A DNA stretch of 27,771 nt from a virus. Positions 17,085 through 22,559 of the stretch are shown here, piece after piece (position 1 is the first letter of the stretch; every line of letters starts with the position of its first letter). A model generated the notes under the pieces. The model searched no databases. It saw only the letters and a program-made list of their open reading frames with translations, and was not told the origin of the DNA. The DNA is taken from positions 1 to 27,771 of the IMG/VR virus record IMGVR_UViG_3300037189_012894. One strand, written 5' to 3'. A program made the translations under genes and the position numbers.

Positions 17085-17411
17085 TTAAAGATTATGTTTA
17101 GTTAAAAATTGCTGCCAGATTGGTAATTCCCCTGGCCCAGTTTTGTAGCCAAGCTTTTCCAGCAGTGTTTTTGTTTGCTCGTAGTCGTCTTCGGTAATTG
17201 GTTGAAGTTTCAGGTATTCCATTTCTGGGTCGCTTTCCTCGTTCTTTTTGTAGTGCAATTTGCACTTGTAGGTAATCCCGAAAGGTGTGTCCTTGCTTCG
17301 GTAGAACTCGGTTTCAAGTTTGTAGTCCATACACTGCGAGCAAAAATAAGTCCAGCCGGATGAAGTCATCATTCTGCGGTTCTGGTATTTTTGCATGTTT
17401 GGTGTTCCCAT
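17085..17411 (-). CDS. Small zinc-finger-like protein A, first gene of the minus operon
   Basis: The product has 108 residues. ATG 17411 was chosen because a promoter (TTTG at 17448-17445, TATATTTA at 17424-17417) ends five bases before it. A longer frame from 17462 would begin inside that promoter. The N-terminal part has 'YFCSQC', then 'TPFGITYKC' with His nearby (KLHYKK), so a C2-C-H metal site is likely. The C-terminus LLEKLGYKTGPGELPIWQQF, then LTKHNL, is shared with protein C. It may bind DNA or RNA. Proteins of this kind occur in early regions of Bacteroidota phages, but no exact family can be named. Confidence 0.68.
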   Translation of the reverse strand: MGTPNMQKYQNRRMMTSSGWTYFCSQCMDYKLETEFYRSKDTPFGITYKCKLHYKKNEESDPEMEYLKLQPITEDDYEQTKTLLEKLGYKTGPGELPIWQQFLTKHNL

Positions 17412-17416
17412 ATAAA

Positions 17417-17448
17417 TAAATATACGACAAATACAAAAAAATATCAAA
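17417..17448 (-). promoter_or_regulatory. Promoter of the minus-strand operon
   Basis: On the minus strand: TTTG (17448-17445), 20 bases, TATATTTA (17424-17417). This differs from TAnnTTTG only in the last base. ATG follows after five bases, so the message would have almost no leader. Confidence 0.6.
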
Positions 17449-17475
17449 CAACCCAAAATCAATTCACTTTTTTTT

Positions 17476-17490
17476 GCACTTTATTTGTGC
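17476..17490. promoter_or_regulatory. Candidate operator at the divergent promoter
   Basis: GCAC (17476-17479), seven bases, GTGC (17487-17490). This small inverted repeat overlaps the -33 box (17484-17487) of the plus-strand promoter. It is short and may be chance. Confidence 0.3.
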
Positions 17491-17514
17491 GTTTTCAATT
17501 TTGTCGTATATTTA
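17484..17514 (+). promoter_or_regulatory. Promoter of the plus-strand early operon
   Basis: TTTG at 17484-17487, 19 bases, TATATTTA at 17507-17514. The A-rich 21-base leader leads to ATG 17536. The -7 region is in the 15-bp inverted repeat shared with the minus promoter. Confidence 0.6.
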
Positions 17515-17535
17515 CAAAAAAAAACGAAAAGTAAA

Positions 17536-18075
17536 ATGAGAAAAGCATTTAATTTTTATCGTAGCTACTACGACATCTTACCTAAAATAAAAAAGGACGA
17601 GGACAAGCTGACATATCTGCTGGCTTTACTTGACAAACAATTCTTGGGAATTGACCCCACGTTGGAGGGGGATGCAGATTTTGCATATACAAGCCAACTC
17701 CATTCCATCATCAAATCCGTTGAAGGATGGGAAAACAAAACCAAAACCAAACTGAATGCACCTACCCAAGGACCTACCCAAGGACCTTGCCAACCCCCTA
17801 CCGAAGGACCTACCGAAGGTCCTTGCCTACCCCCTACCGAAGGCCCTTGCCAAGACCCTTGGCAACAAGAGGAAGAAGAAGGGAAAGAAGAAGAACAAGA
17901 ACAAGAACAAGGACAAGGGGAAGGACAAGGACAAGAACAAGTAATGCAAAAATCCATTCTCTTTCCTGAACACCATCCAACTCAATTGATGTATCACAAC
18001 TTAACTGAAGATGTCCAGAAGGAAGCTGACAGACAGGCTGAATTGGCTCTTGAAAAACTATTCAACAAAAACTGA
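17536..18075 (+). CDS. Putative phage replication protein (DUF6291-like) with repeat-rich middle
   Basis: The product has 179 residues. ATG 17536 follows an A-rich leader. A frame from 17485 lies inside the promoter and was rejected. The first 65 residues (KAFNFYRSYYDILPKIKKDE, DKLTYLLALLDKQFLGIDPT, LEGDADFAYTSQLHSIIKSV) fit the small 'FYRSYY...' helical domain often annotated as DUF6291, found in replication regions of phages and plasmids. Residues 76-111 are nine 4-residue units, such as PTQG, PTEG and PCQP, coded by 12-bp repeats. Then come Glu/Gln/Gly runs to about residue 136. The C-terminus is a helix (EADRQAELALEKLFNKN). It heads the early operon. A replication role is inferred and moderately supported. 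Confidence 0.62.
   Translation: MRKAFNFYRSYYDILPKIKKDEDKLTYLLALLDKQFLGIDPTLEGDADFAYTSQLHSIIKSVEGWENKTKTKLNAPTQGPTQGPCQPPTEGPTEGPCLPPTEGPCQDPWQQEEEEGKEEEQEQEQGQGEGQGQEQVMQKSILFPEHHPTQLMYHNLTEDVQKEADRQAELALEKLFNKN
17761..17868 (+). repeat. Nine 12-bp iteron-like repeats inside the putative replication gene
   Basis: Nine 12-bp units run without gaps, for example CCTACCCAAGGA (twice), CCTACCGAAGGA and CCTTGCCAACCC. They are arranged in three groups of three, so a 36-bp period is also visible. Each unit encodes four residues. A site of repeats in a replication gene resembles phage origins such as lambda's, which lie inside the O gene. Confidence 0.8.
17869..17943 (+). repeat. GA-rich, T-free tract next to the iterons
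   Basis: About 75 bases hold only A, G and C, with repeated GAACAA and GGACAA hexamers. The strong strand bias directly beside the 12-bp repeats is the kind of asymmetric tract that can melt or act as a start site. It encodes a Glu/Gln/Gly run. Confidence 0.7.
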
Positions 18076-18365
18076 TGATTACCATTCAAACCAAAGGATG
18101 CTCTGTGCATCTCTCATTTCATCGTAAAACGATTATTCTACACGAGATGGAGTATTCCTCCTTCAAGGAAAACTTATTCGTTCTGGAGGGCTCTAAACGA
18201 ACACAAATCCAACCCGAAGATTTGAGTTGGATTGATTTTCACCTTTTGTTCTTCAAACATAAGCCAGTGTATAATGACCCACTTCAAGATAAATTGGATA
18301 TGGAATACTTATTGAAGAACTTTTCTTGGAGTTCAATTGAAACCTACTCCAACGAGCAAATTTGA
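18075..18365 (+). CDS. Small early protein, unknown
   Basis: The product has 96 residues and begins at the last base of the previous stop (TGATG), so it is coupled to the replication gene. The sequence is MITIQTKGCSVHLSFHRKTI followed by a charged middle, and ends YLLKNFSWSSIETYSNEQI. The first half alternates hydrophobic and polar residues as in beta strands, and the second is more helical (DPLQDKLDMEYLLKNF). No catalytic or metal motif is seen. It may be a partner of the replication protein. The stop TGA lies in the -33 box of the next promoter. Confidence 0.6.
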   Translation: MITIQTKGCSVHLSFHRKTIILHEMEYSSFKENLFVLEGSKRTQIQPEDLSWIDFHLLFFKHKPVYNDPLQDKLDMEYLLKNFSWSSIETYSNEQI

Positions 18366-18392
18366 CATTCGGGTATTAAATTACTAATTTTT
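18361..18392 (+). promoter_or_regulatory. Promoter for the 57-residue gene at 18408
   Basis: TTTG (18361-18364), 20 bases, TAATTTTT (18385-18392). A 15-base A-rich leader leads to the ATG. The -7 box fits TAnnTTT but lacks the last G. Confidence 0.5.
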
Positions 18393-18407
18393 ACAAAAGC
18401 AAAAAAA

Positions 18408-18581
18408 ATGGAACCAAAAAAAAATGTATCACGCATCCTGGACTACGAATTCCTGGGTATTTTCCGTCCTGACCAAAATCCAGAAGTGGAGTTTCTTTAC
18501 TACCAACTGATGATGGAGGACGATACTGAAGGACTATGTTTTTTCCCATTCAAGGAATGCCATTTTAATTTGGTGGATTAA
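18408..18581 (+). CDS. Small early protein of 57 residues, acidic
   Basis: ATG 18408 follows a run of A. The product starts MEPKKNVSRILDYEFLGIFR and continues with PDQNPEVEFLYYQLMMEDDT and EGLCFFPFKECHFNLVD. The C-terminal half is acidic, with two Cys and several Phe. No family is recognised. Support comes from the promoter upstream, the A-rich leader and coding-like codon use. The last codons overlap the -33 box of the next promoter, which suggests tight packing rather than a chance frame. Confidence 0.5.
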   Translation: MEPKKNVSRILDYEFLGIFRPDQNPEVEFLYYQLMMEDDTEGLCFFPFKECHFNLVD

Positions 18582-18600
18582 AAAACTTATTGTATCTTTG
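18569..18600 (+). promoter_or_regulatory. Full-consensus promoter before a near-leaderless gene
   Basis: TTTG (18569-18572), 20 bases, TATCTTTG (18593-18600). This matches TTTG and TAnnTTTG exactly. The ATG at 18605 comes after only four bases, so the transcript would begin at or next to the start codon. Confidence 0.7.
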
Positions 18601-18604
18601 ACCT

Positions 18605-18778
18605 ATGAAAAAGAAAAACTTCCACATCGTGCGATACTACCGCGGCAGCAAATGTATCTTTGCAACCAACATTACCAAAAAGCAAGCTCGACAATACAGC
18701 AATTTTATTGACGACGCCTATATGAACGATGGCGGTGGCATTACAGTTTGGTACCGTATGAACCTTGAAATCCAATAA
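18605..18778 (+). CDS. Small basic protein of 57 residues
   Basis: ATG 18605 to TAA 18778. The product begins MKKKNFHIVRYYRGSKCIFA and then TNITKKQARQYSNFIDDAYM, and ends in NDGGGITVWYRMNLEIQ. Ten Lys/Arg against four Asp/Glu make it basic. The middle looks helical and may bind nucleic acid. It has its own near-perfect promoter and no room for a leader. It is followed after four bases by the next gene. No known family is recognised. Confidence 0.55.
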   Translation: MKKKNFHIVRYYRGSKCIFATNITKKQARQYSNFIDDAYMNDGGGITVWYRMNLEIQ

Positions 18779-18782
18779 TCAA

Positions 18783-19145
18783 ATGAGCCTGTACTCGCAC
18801 GACCTGGAAATCTACTACACCCTGGAATACCCGGACAAGAACCAAATTGACATGGGGGATTTGACCCTCAACTTTTCATTGAACCTTGCATCCCATCTTG
18901 TAAATCAAGGAGAGATTGATTACTCTGAAGACCTTACCATTGAAGATATTGATGGGGTAATCTTGCAACTGCTTGAGGACAACATTGTCGGCTCATGGGA
19001 TACTTGGGATTACAAGATTACTCCAGCTATTGATTTGGAAGCCTTTAGGCTTGAAGTCCAAAAAGAAATTGACTTAAAAGAGCATTGGGATTGGGTTGAA
19101 GTAATGAGTGAGGCAGAATGGATTGACAGCAAAACTACTTATTGA
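18783..19145 (+). CDS. Small acidic early protein, unknown
   Basis: The product has 120 residues. The start is ATG 18783. An upstream TTG at 18765 would overlap the previous gene and lacks support. It is strongly acidic, with 28 Asp/Glu against 6 Lys/Arg. It carries Trp-rich ends (GSWDTWDYKI and HWDWVEVMSEAEW). The first 50 residues look like beta strands and the rest like helix. Acidic early proteins of this kind in phages are sometimes DNA mimics or inhibitors of host defence, but nothing in the sequence proves that here. It is probably cotranscribed with the gene before and after. Confidence 0.6.
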   Translation: MSLYSHDLEIYYTLEYPDKNQIDMGDLTLNFSLNLASHLVNQGEIDYSEDLTIEDIDGVILQLLEDNIVGSWDTWDYKITPAIDLEAFRLEVQKEIDLKEHWDWVEVMSEAEWIDSKTTY

Positions 19146-19146
19146 A

Positions 19147-19356
19147 ATGGAATACTACAAACTAAACAAAGAAACCAACGACCAAATCGTTGAATGCTAC
19201 TTGACACTTCAAGACATTAAAGTCCTTCACAACGCTTGTTTGGACATAACCAAGAACTTCCCAGAAATGATTGGGTACGAAGAAATAAGATATAGGCTTG
19301 AGTTCTACATCAAAGATGTAGAGTTTGAGCAACAATACCCGACCAATCAGGCATGA
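19147..19356 (+). CDS. Small early protein, unknown
   Basis: The product has 69 residues. ATG 19147 lies one base after the previous stop. A longer frame from 19108 overlaps that gene and was rejected. The sequence MEYYKLNKETNDQIVECYLT, then LQDIKVLHNACLDITKNFPE and MIGYEEIRYRLEFYIKDVEF, looks like two or three amphipathic helices with an acidic tail. No motif is recognised. It is the last gene before two tandem terminators, so it closes the early operon. Confidence 0.6.
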   Translation: MEYYKLNKETNDQIVECYLTLQDIKVLHNACLDITKNFPEMIGYEEIRYRLEFYIKDVEFEQQYPTNQA

Positions 19357-19371
19357 TTGTTTTTTTTTACT

Positions 19372-19408
19372 AAAAAGGGATTGAGGTCGGTTTGCTGTCC
19401 CTTTTTTT
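19372..19408 (+). terminator. Terminator 1 of the early operon
   Basis: AAAAAGGGA (19372-19380) pairs with TCCCTTTTT (19398-19406), followed by more T to 19408. The stem has nine base pairs and the loop 17 bases. It starts 16 bases after the last early stop. Confidence 0.8.
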
Positions 19409-19409
19409 A

Positions 19410-19439
19410 CCCTCACCCCTAGAAAGGTGGGGGTTTTTT
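19410..19439 (+). terminator. Terminator 2 in tandem
   Basis: CCCTCACC (19410-19417) pairs with GGTGGGGG (19426-19433), with one G-T pair. Six T follow to 19439. It starts one base after the T run of terminator 1, and the next promoter begins at 19441. Confidence 0.8.
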
Positions 19440-19440
19440 G

Positions 19441-19471
19441 TTGTCTTACTCCTAAAAATTGCCTATATTTA
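19441..19471 (+). promoter_or_regulatory. Promoter of the terminase and tail operon
   Basis: TTG (19441-19443), 20 bases, TATATTTA (19464-19471). A 22-base A-rich leader leads to ATG 19494. It follows two terminators directly, so this operon would be controlled apart from the early genes. Confidence 0.55.
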
Positions 19472-19493
19472 TCAAGGAACAAATAAGTAAAAA

Positions 19494-19745
19494 ATGGGCT
19501 GTAATTGCAAAGGCGGAAAAGCGCAAGTCATCAATAACCTTCAAAGCGAAGACCATATCCTTATGGCACGCGAAATAAAAGAACGTATCATTGACCAGAA
19601 AGCCCCTGGTATGTTTGATGAGATTGAAACCCGTGAAGTCATTGGTGCATTCCATTTACTATACCCAAACGCCAAGATTACTCCCACGATTGAAAACGCA
19701 ATTCACAACATCAATCACGCAATACAAAATTACAGAAAACGATGA
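19494..19745 (+). CDS. Small Cys-x-Cys protein before terminase
   Basis: The product has 83 residues and starts MGCNCKGGKAQ. Short 'MGCNCGG' type proteins are common in Bacteroidota phage structural clusters. The two cysteines could bind a metal or link to the virion. The remainder is helical with 'NNLQSEDHILMAREIKERII' and ends in HAIQNYRKR. It is the first gene after the promoter and overlaps the terminase small subunit by four bases (ATGA). It has no known enzyme motif and the role is open. Confidence 0.65.
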   Translation: MGCNCKGGKAQVINNLQSEDHILMAREIKERIIDQKAPGMFDEIETREVIGAFHLLYPNAKITPTIENAIHNINHAIQNYRKR

Positions 19746-20167
19746 GCGAGCAAGATAAAAAAAAGGGTGGAAGACCCCGCATCAATATCCAACTACCCAA
19801 GGGTTGGCAAGATGTATTATTGGAGTCCGGTCGTGAGGGAAAACATATCACAGACTTCCTAATCAAACTGGACATGACTTGGGACAGACACTATTTGTTG
19901 CTTCAACGCAACCCAGAATATCACGATGTATTCCAAAACTATCAAAGGTTATGCGAGCAGTGGTGGTATGAGCGTGCTCACGAGGCAATGGCTTCTGGCA
20001 ATAGCAATAAGTTCAACCAACGTCTTTGGACAATCATTATGAAGAACAAGTTCCGCGACGAATGGCACGACGAGAAGAAGCTTGACATCTCTTCCAACGG
20101 GGAGAGCATTGTGCCAGATACGACACTACAAATTGAAATCATCAAGAAGGGTTTAATCAACGAATAG
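19742..20167 (+). CDS. Terminase small subunit
   Basis: The product has 141 residues. The N-terminus is basic (SEQDKKKGGRPRINIQLPKG), then 'WQDVLLESGREGKHITDFLI' and a helical middle with 'WWYERAHEAMASGNSNKFNQ' and 'RLWTIIMKNKFRDEWHDEKK'. The 'W..IMKN.FRDEW.D' pattern is characteristic of small terminase subunits of PBSX/phage type. The small subunit recognises the packaging site and recruits the large one. It is followed by one unknown gene and then the large subunit. Confidence 0.8.
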   Translation: MSEQDKKKGGRPRINIQLPKGWQDVLLESGREGKHITDFLIKLDMTWDRHYLLLQRNPEYHDVFQNYQRLCEQWWYERAHEAMASGNSNKFNQRLWTIIMKNKFRDEWHDEKKLDISSNGESIVPDTTLQIEIIKKGLINE

Positions 20168-20168
20168 T

Positions 20169-20594
20169 ATGAGAAATAAGGGACTGAATTACGACCTCAA
20201 AGCAACCTACCCCAATGTTAAGTTTCTTACCTCAACCACAGACCGAAAAGCACTGAAAGCATTTTGCTATGAAATCCGTTTTTGGTATGAAAAAAGTGCG
20301 CACTCAAACACTCAAGTTGTTCTTGACAATTTGTTCCGTGCAACCAAGCGTAGCATTCATCGGCAAATGACCCCCTATTTTAGTCGGGACAAGTTCATTG
20401 CAATCAAGGATACACCAAAAGATTTGGAAGGCTCTGCCGAAAATGTTTTTGGCATATTTGAGTTCACCCTATTCCCAGAGATGAAGCTGGAGAATAAAAT
20501 GGAGGTAATCCAAATATTCAACAGCATAACCCAAAACGTCTATGAGGACGTGTTTGAGGGCCGTCAGGACATCAAAAAGACAAAGAACGGGTGA
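20169..20594 (+). CDS. Unknown protein between the terminase genes
   Basis: The product has 141 residues and lies between small and large terminase, with an overlap of GTGA into the latter. The sequence starts MRNKGLNYDLKATYPNVKFL, then has a Lys/Arg-rich helical part (LDNLFRATKRSIHRQMTPYF) and an acidic helical end (FNSITQNVYEDVFEGRQDIK). It has no catalytic motif that can be seen and only one Cys. Its position suggests a packaging or head-related partner. It could also be an inserted gene. No close family is recognised. Confidence 0.55.
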   Translation: MRNKGLNYDLKATYPNVKFLTSTTDRKALKAFCYEIRFWYEKSAHSNTQVVLDNLFRATKRSIHRQMTPYFSRDKFIAIKDTPKDLEGSAENVFGIFEFTLFPEMKLENKMEVIQIFNSITQNVYEDVFEGRQDIKKTKNG

Positions 20595-21757
20595 AGATAC
20601 AGGCCAACGAATTATTTGAGCTTATACGCAACGAAATACAGGGGGGGAAAAGATACATCTTCCTCCGTGGTAGTTCGCGTTCAGGCAAAACTCGTGCGGC
20701 AATACAGAACCTAATCGTGGAAGCACTCACCAGTAAGGTAATGATTACCATTGCTCGTGAGACCCAGGTGTCAATCAAGAACACAATTCTCCTGGACTTC
20801 CAGGAAGAAATGGAAAAGGTTGGTCTATGGGAAGACAAAAGATACAATAAGGTAGATATGGTCTATCGTTTTGAAGGGGGGGCTATAGTTCGTTTCATAG
20901 GGCTTGACGACAAGACCGGCAAATTGAGGGGACTGCGTAGCGACATCGTAATGGTTGATGAGGTCAATACCGTAGAAATGAGCAGCTTTGTGCAGCTGGA
21001 CATAAGATGCGAGAAATACCTTATCACCGCCTATAACCCAGAAATACCGTTGGACTGGTGGGGTCTGGATTACGAAAAAAAAAAGAATGGGTGTGTCCTT
21101 GTTTCAACGTGGAGGGACAACGCATTCCTCGACCAACGCATCATTGACAGCATCAATTCGCTAAAGGAAACGGACGAGGATTTGTGGCTAATCTATAGTG
21201 AAAGCAAAATCGTGCCCCCCCGAGAAATTGTGTATCTGCGTCCTGAAATATACGTTGACCCTCCTGGTGGTATTCGCTATACCTATTACGGAATTGACTT
21301 TGGTTTTTCTATGGACCCGACCGCAGTCATTGAGGTCAAGGTAAGGGATAAGGAACTCTATATTCGTGAGATGGTATATCAAGCCGGCCTTACCAACGAT
21401 GACCTTTTGCACTTGCTCAAAAACGAACATAACCTTAACCGGAACCACGACATCGTTGCGGATTCCGCTGAACCCAAATCCATTGAAGAACTCAAAAGGG
21501 GGGGACTGAATGTAAGAGGTGTGCGTAAGGGCGCGAATAGCGTGCTATACGGCATCCAAAAGATACGCCAACACAAGGTATTCATTCACCACGAAAGCAA
21601 AAACCTTATGCTTGAGTTTGAGAACTACCGATACAAGAAAGACCGCTCTGGCCGCGTTACAAACCAGACAGAGGGGCCTGAACACTTGCTGGATGCCTTG
21701 AGGTATTGCGTCAGCGAGTTCATTGACAATCAACCAAAAAAATTCGCCTTCGTATGA
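20591..21757 (+). CDS. terL: Terminase large subunit
   Basis: The product has 388 residues. The start is GTG 20591, overlapping the previous stop (GTGA). The ATPase part has Walker A GSSRSGKT (27-34) and Walker B VMVDEVN with D123 and E124. The nuclease part has an RNase H-like acidic set: D236 in YYGIDFGFSMDPT, D291 in DIVADSAEP, and D368 in HLLDALRYC. This is the motor and DNA cutter of packaging, of the Terminase_3/PBSX (XtmB) type. Its length is a little short for the family, but the motifs are complete. The stop overlaps the tail chaperone gene (ATGA). Confidence 0.93.
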   Translation: MKIQANELFELIRNEIQGGKRYIFLRGSSRSGKTRAAIQNLIVEALTSKVMITIARETQVSIKNTILLDFQEEMEKVGLWEDKRYNKVDMVYRFEGGAIVRFIGLDDKTGKLRGLRSDIVMVDEVNTVEMSSFVQLDIRCEKYLITAYNPEIPLDWWGLDYEKKKNGCVLVSTWRDNAFLDQRIIDSINSLKETDEDLWLIYSESKIVPPREIVYLRPEIYVDPPGGIRYTYYGIDFGFSMDPTAVIEVKVRDKELYIREMVYQAGLTNDDLLHLLKNEHNLNRNHDIVADSAEPKSIEELKRGGLNVRGVRKGANSVLYGIQKIRQHKVFIHHESKNLMLEFENYRYKKDRSGRVTNQTEGPEHLLDALRYCVSEFIDNQPKKFAFV

Positions 21758-22452
21758 TTGAAGTTAAACTGGACGACAGAACCATCAGCATTGAACCCTA
21801 TCTTACGGTGGGGCAATATCAGGAGCTTATGCGCCATCCTGACAAGTATAAAAACCCAACAAATCTTTTGTCGCTTTACCTGGGCATCACCCCCGATGAA
21901 CTCGCCGACCTACCATTTGAGCAAATCAAGTTTGTCAATGACTACATCAGCAATGAGCTTATTCAATACGACGCTGACAAAATCGTTTTTACCTTCCAGA
22001 TGGACGGAATTACCTATGGCCTTGAGAACAAATGGCATGAGCTAAAGTGGGGGCAATGGACAAACCTGGAGGTATATTCCCAACGAGATAAAATCAACGA
22101 GAATATCCATATCTTGCTTGCCCTGCTTTACAGACCAATTGAGGTAGAGAACGGAACCAAATATTCCCTATCAAAGTTTAAGTCAGCAGAGGTATTGGAA
22201 CGTGCCGCATTATTCCAAGACAAGCTGTCAATCCAGATTTGGTTCAGTGTGGCTGCTTTTTTTTTGGTCATCAGCGAAGCATCCATCAGCAGTTTTCAGC
22301 GTTTTATGAAGTGGAGGATGAGGCTGGAAACGATGGTGAAACCGATGAGGGGGATATTCCCAAAATGGCTCCTACCGAAGCCGCTTCCAGATTCTACTTT
22401 GAGCTTACTCTCCAGCTTGCAGGAGAAGACCTTACAAAATACGAAAGCATAA
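21754..22452 (+). CDS. Tail assembly chaperone, unshifted product
   Basis: The product has 232 residues and starts in the terminase stop (ATGA). The opening MIEVKLDDRTISIEPYLTVG, then QYQELMRHPDKYKNPTNLLS, resembles small chaperones that bind the tape measure. It continues with 'NENIHILLALLYRPIEVENG' and 'FQDKLSIQIWFSVAAFFLVI'. The T9 run at 22257-22265 lies in this gene. After it, the frame yields a short tail of odd composition (basic, with LLPKPLPDSTLSLLSSLQEK), as expected for the shorter product of a frameshift pair. Confidence 0.7.
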   Translation: MIEVKLDDRTISIEPYLTVGQYQELMRHPDKYKNPTNLLSLYLGITPDELADLPFEQIKFVNDYISNELIQYDADKIVFTFQMDGITYGLENKWHELKWGQWTNLEVYSQRDKINENIHILLALLYRPIEVENGTKYSLSKFKSAEVLERAALFQDKLSIQIWFSVAAFFLVISEASISSFQRFMKWRMRLETMVKPMRGIFPKWLLPKPLPDSTLSLLSSLQEKTLQNTKA

Positions 22453-22559
22453 ATGATGAGAATATTTATTTATGCTTGAGCACCGCAGCCTTGTTTAAAG
22501 ACCGCGCACTAAAGCAACAGCAGGAAGCTCTCAAACTGCAGCAAAAACTCAAGGTATGA
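21754..22559 (+). CDS. Tail assembly chaperone, predicted -1 frameshift fusion
   Basis: The frame from 21754 reaches codons TTT TTT TTG inside nine T (22257-22265). A -1 slip gives TTT GGT CAT and continues to TGA 22557-22559, forming about 268 residues (170 + 98). The extension is acidic, then helical: 'YEVEDEAGNDGETDEGDIPK' and later 'YLCLSTAALFKDRALKQQQE'. Its stop overlaps the next gene's ATG (ATGA), which means the extended frame is the one coupled to what follows. This is the G/GT-type arrangement of many long-tailed phages. A sequencing error in the T run is the main alternative. Confidence 0.72.
22257..22265 (+). promoter_or_regulatory. Slippery T9 run for -1 frameshifting
   Basis: Nine T in a row; the zero-frame codons are TTT TTT TTG. 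A -1 shift on T TTT TTT or T TTT TTG keeps Phe-tRNA paired. The downstream open -1 frame runs to the next gene. A CATCC/GGATG pair downstream might form a weak stem, but no convincing pseudoknot was found. Confidence 0.7.

Larger units (their letters stand above)
17417..17514. repeat. 15-bp inverted repeat spanning divergent promoters
   Basis: TAAATATACGACAAA at 17417-17431 and TTTGTCGTATATTTA at 17500-17514 are perfect inverted copies, 68 bases apart. Each contains the -7 box of one of the two divergent promoters. The shared flanking bases (TTTGTCG) go beyond what the promoter pattern needs. Confidence 0.85.

Noticed and set aside
17412-17462. Upstream extension of protein A giving a hydrophobic N-terminus (ILGCLIFFCICRIF)
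   Set aside because: It looks like a membrane segment, but it would start at TTG and is read from the promoter DNA itself. ATG 17411 right after the promoter is better.
17761-17868. CRISPR-like array
   Set aside because: The repeats are 12 bp in direct contact with no spacers, so they are iterons or coding repeats rather than CRISPR.
17568-17957. Minus-strand frame opposite the replication gene, rich in Cys/Pro/Ser/Gly
   Set aside because: The repeats give low-complexity antisense sequence. The plus-strand frame has the promoter, leader and folded N-terminal domain.
22285-22320. Pseudoknot or stem after the frameshift site
   Set aside because: Only a 5-bp CATCC/GGATG pair over a long loop was found, which is too weak to report as a feature.
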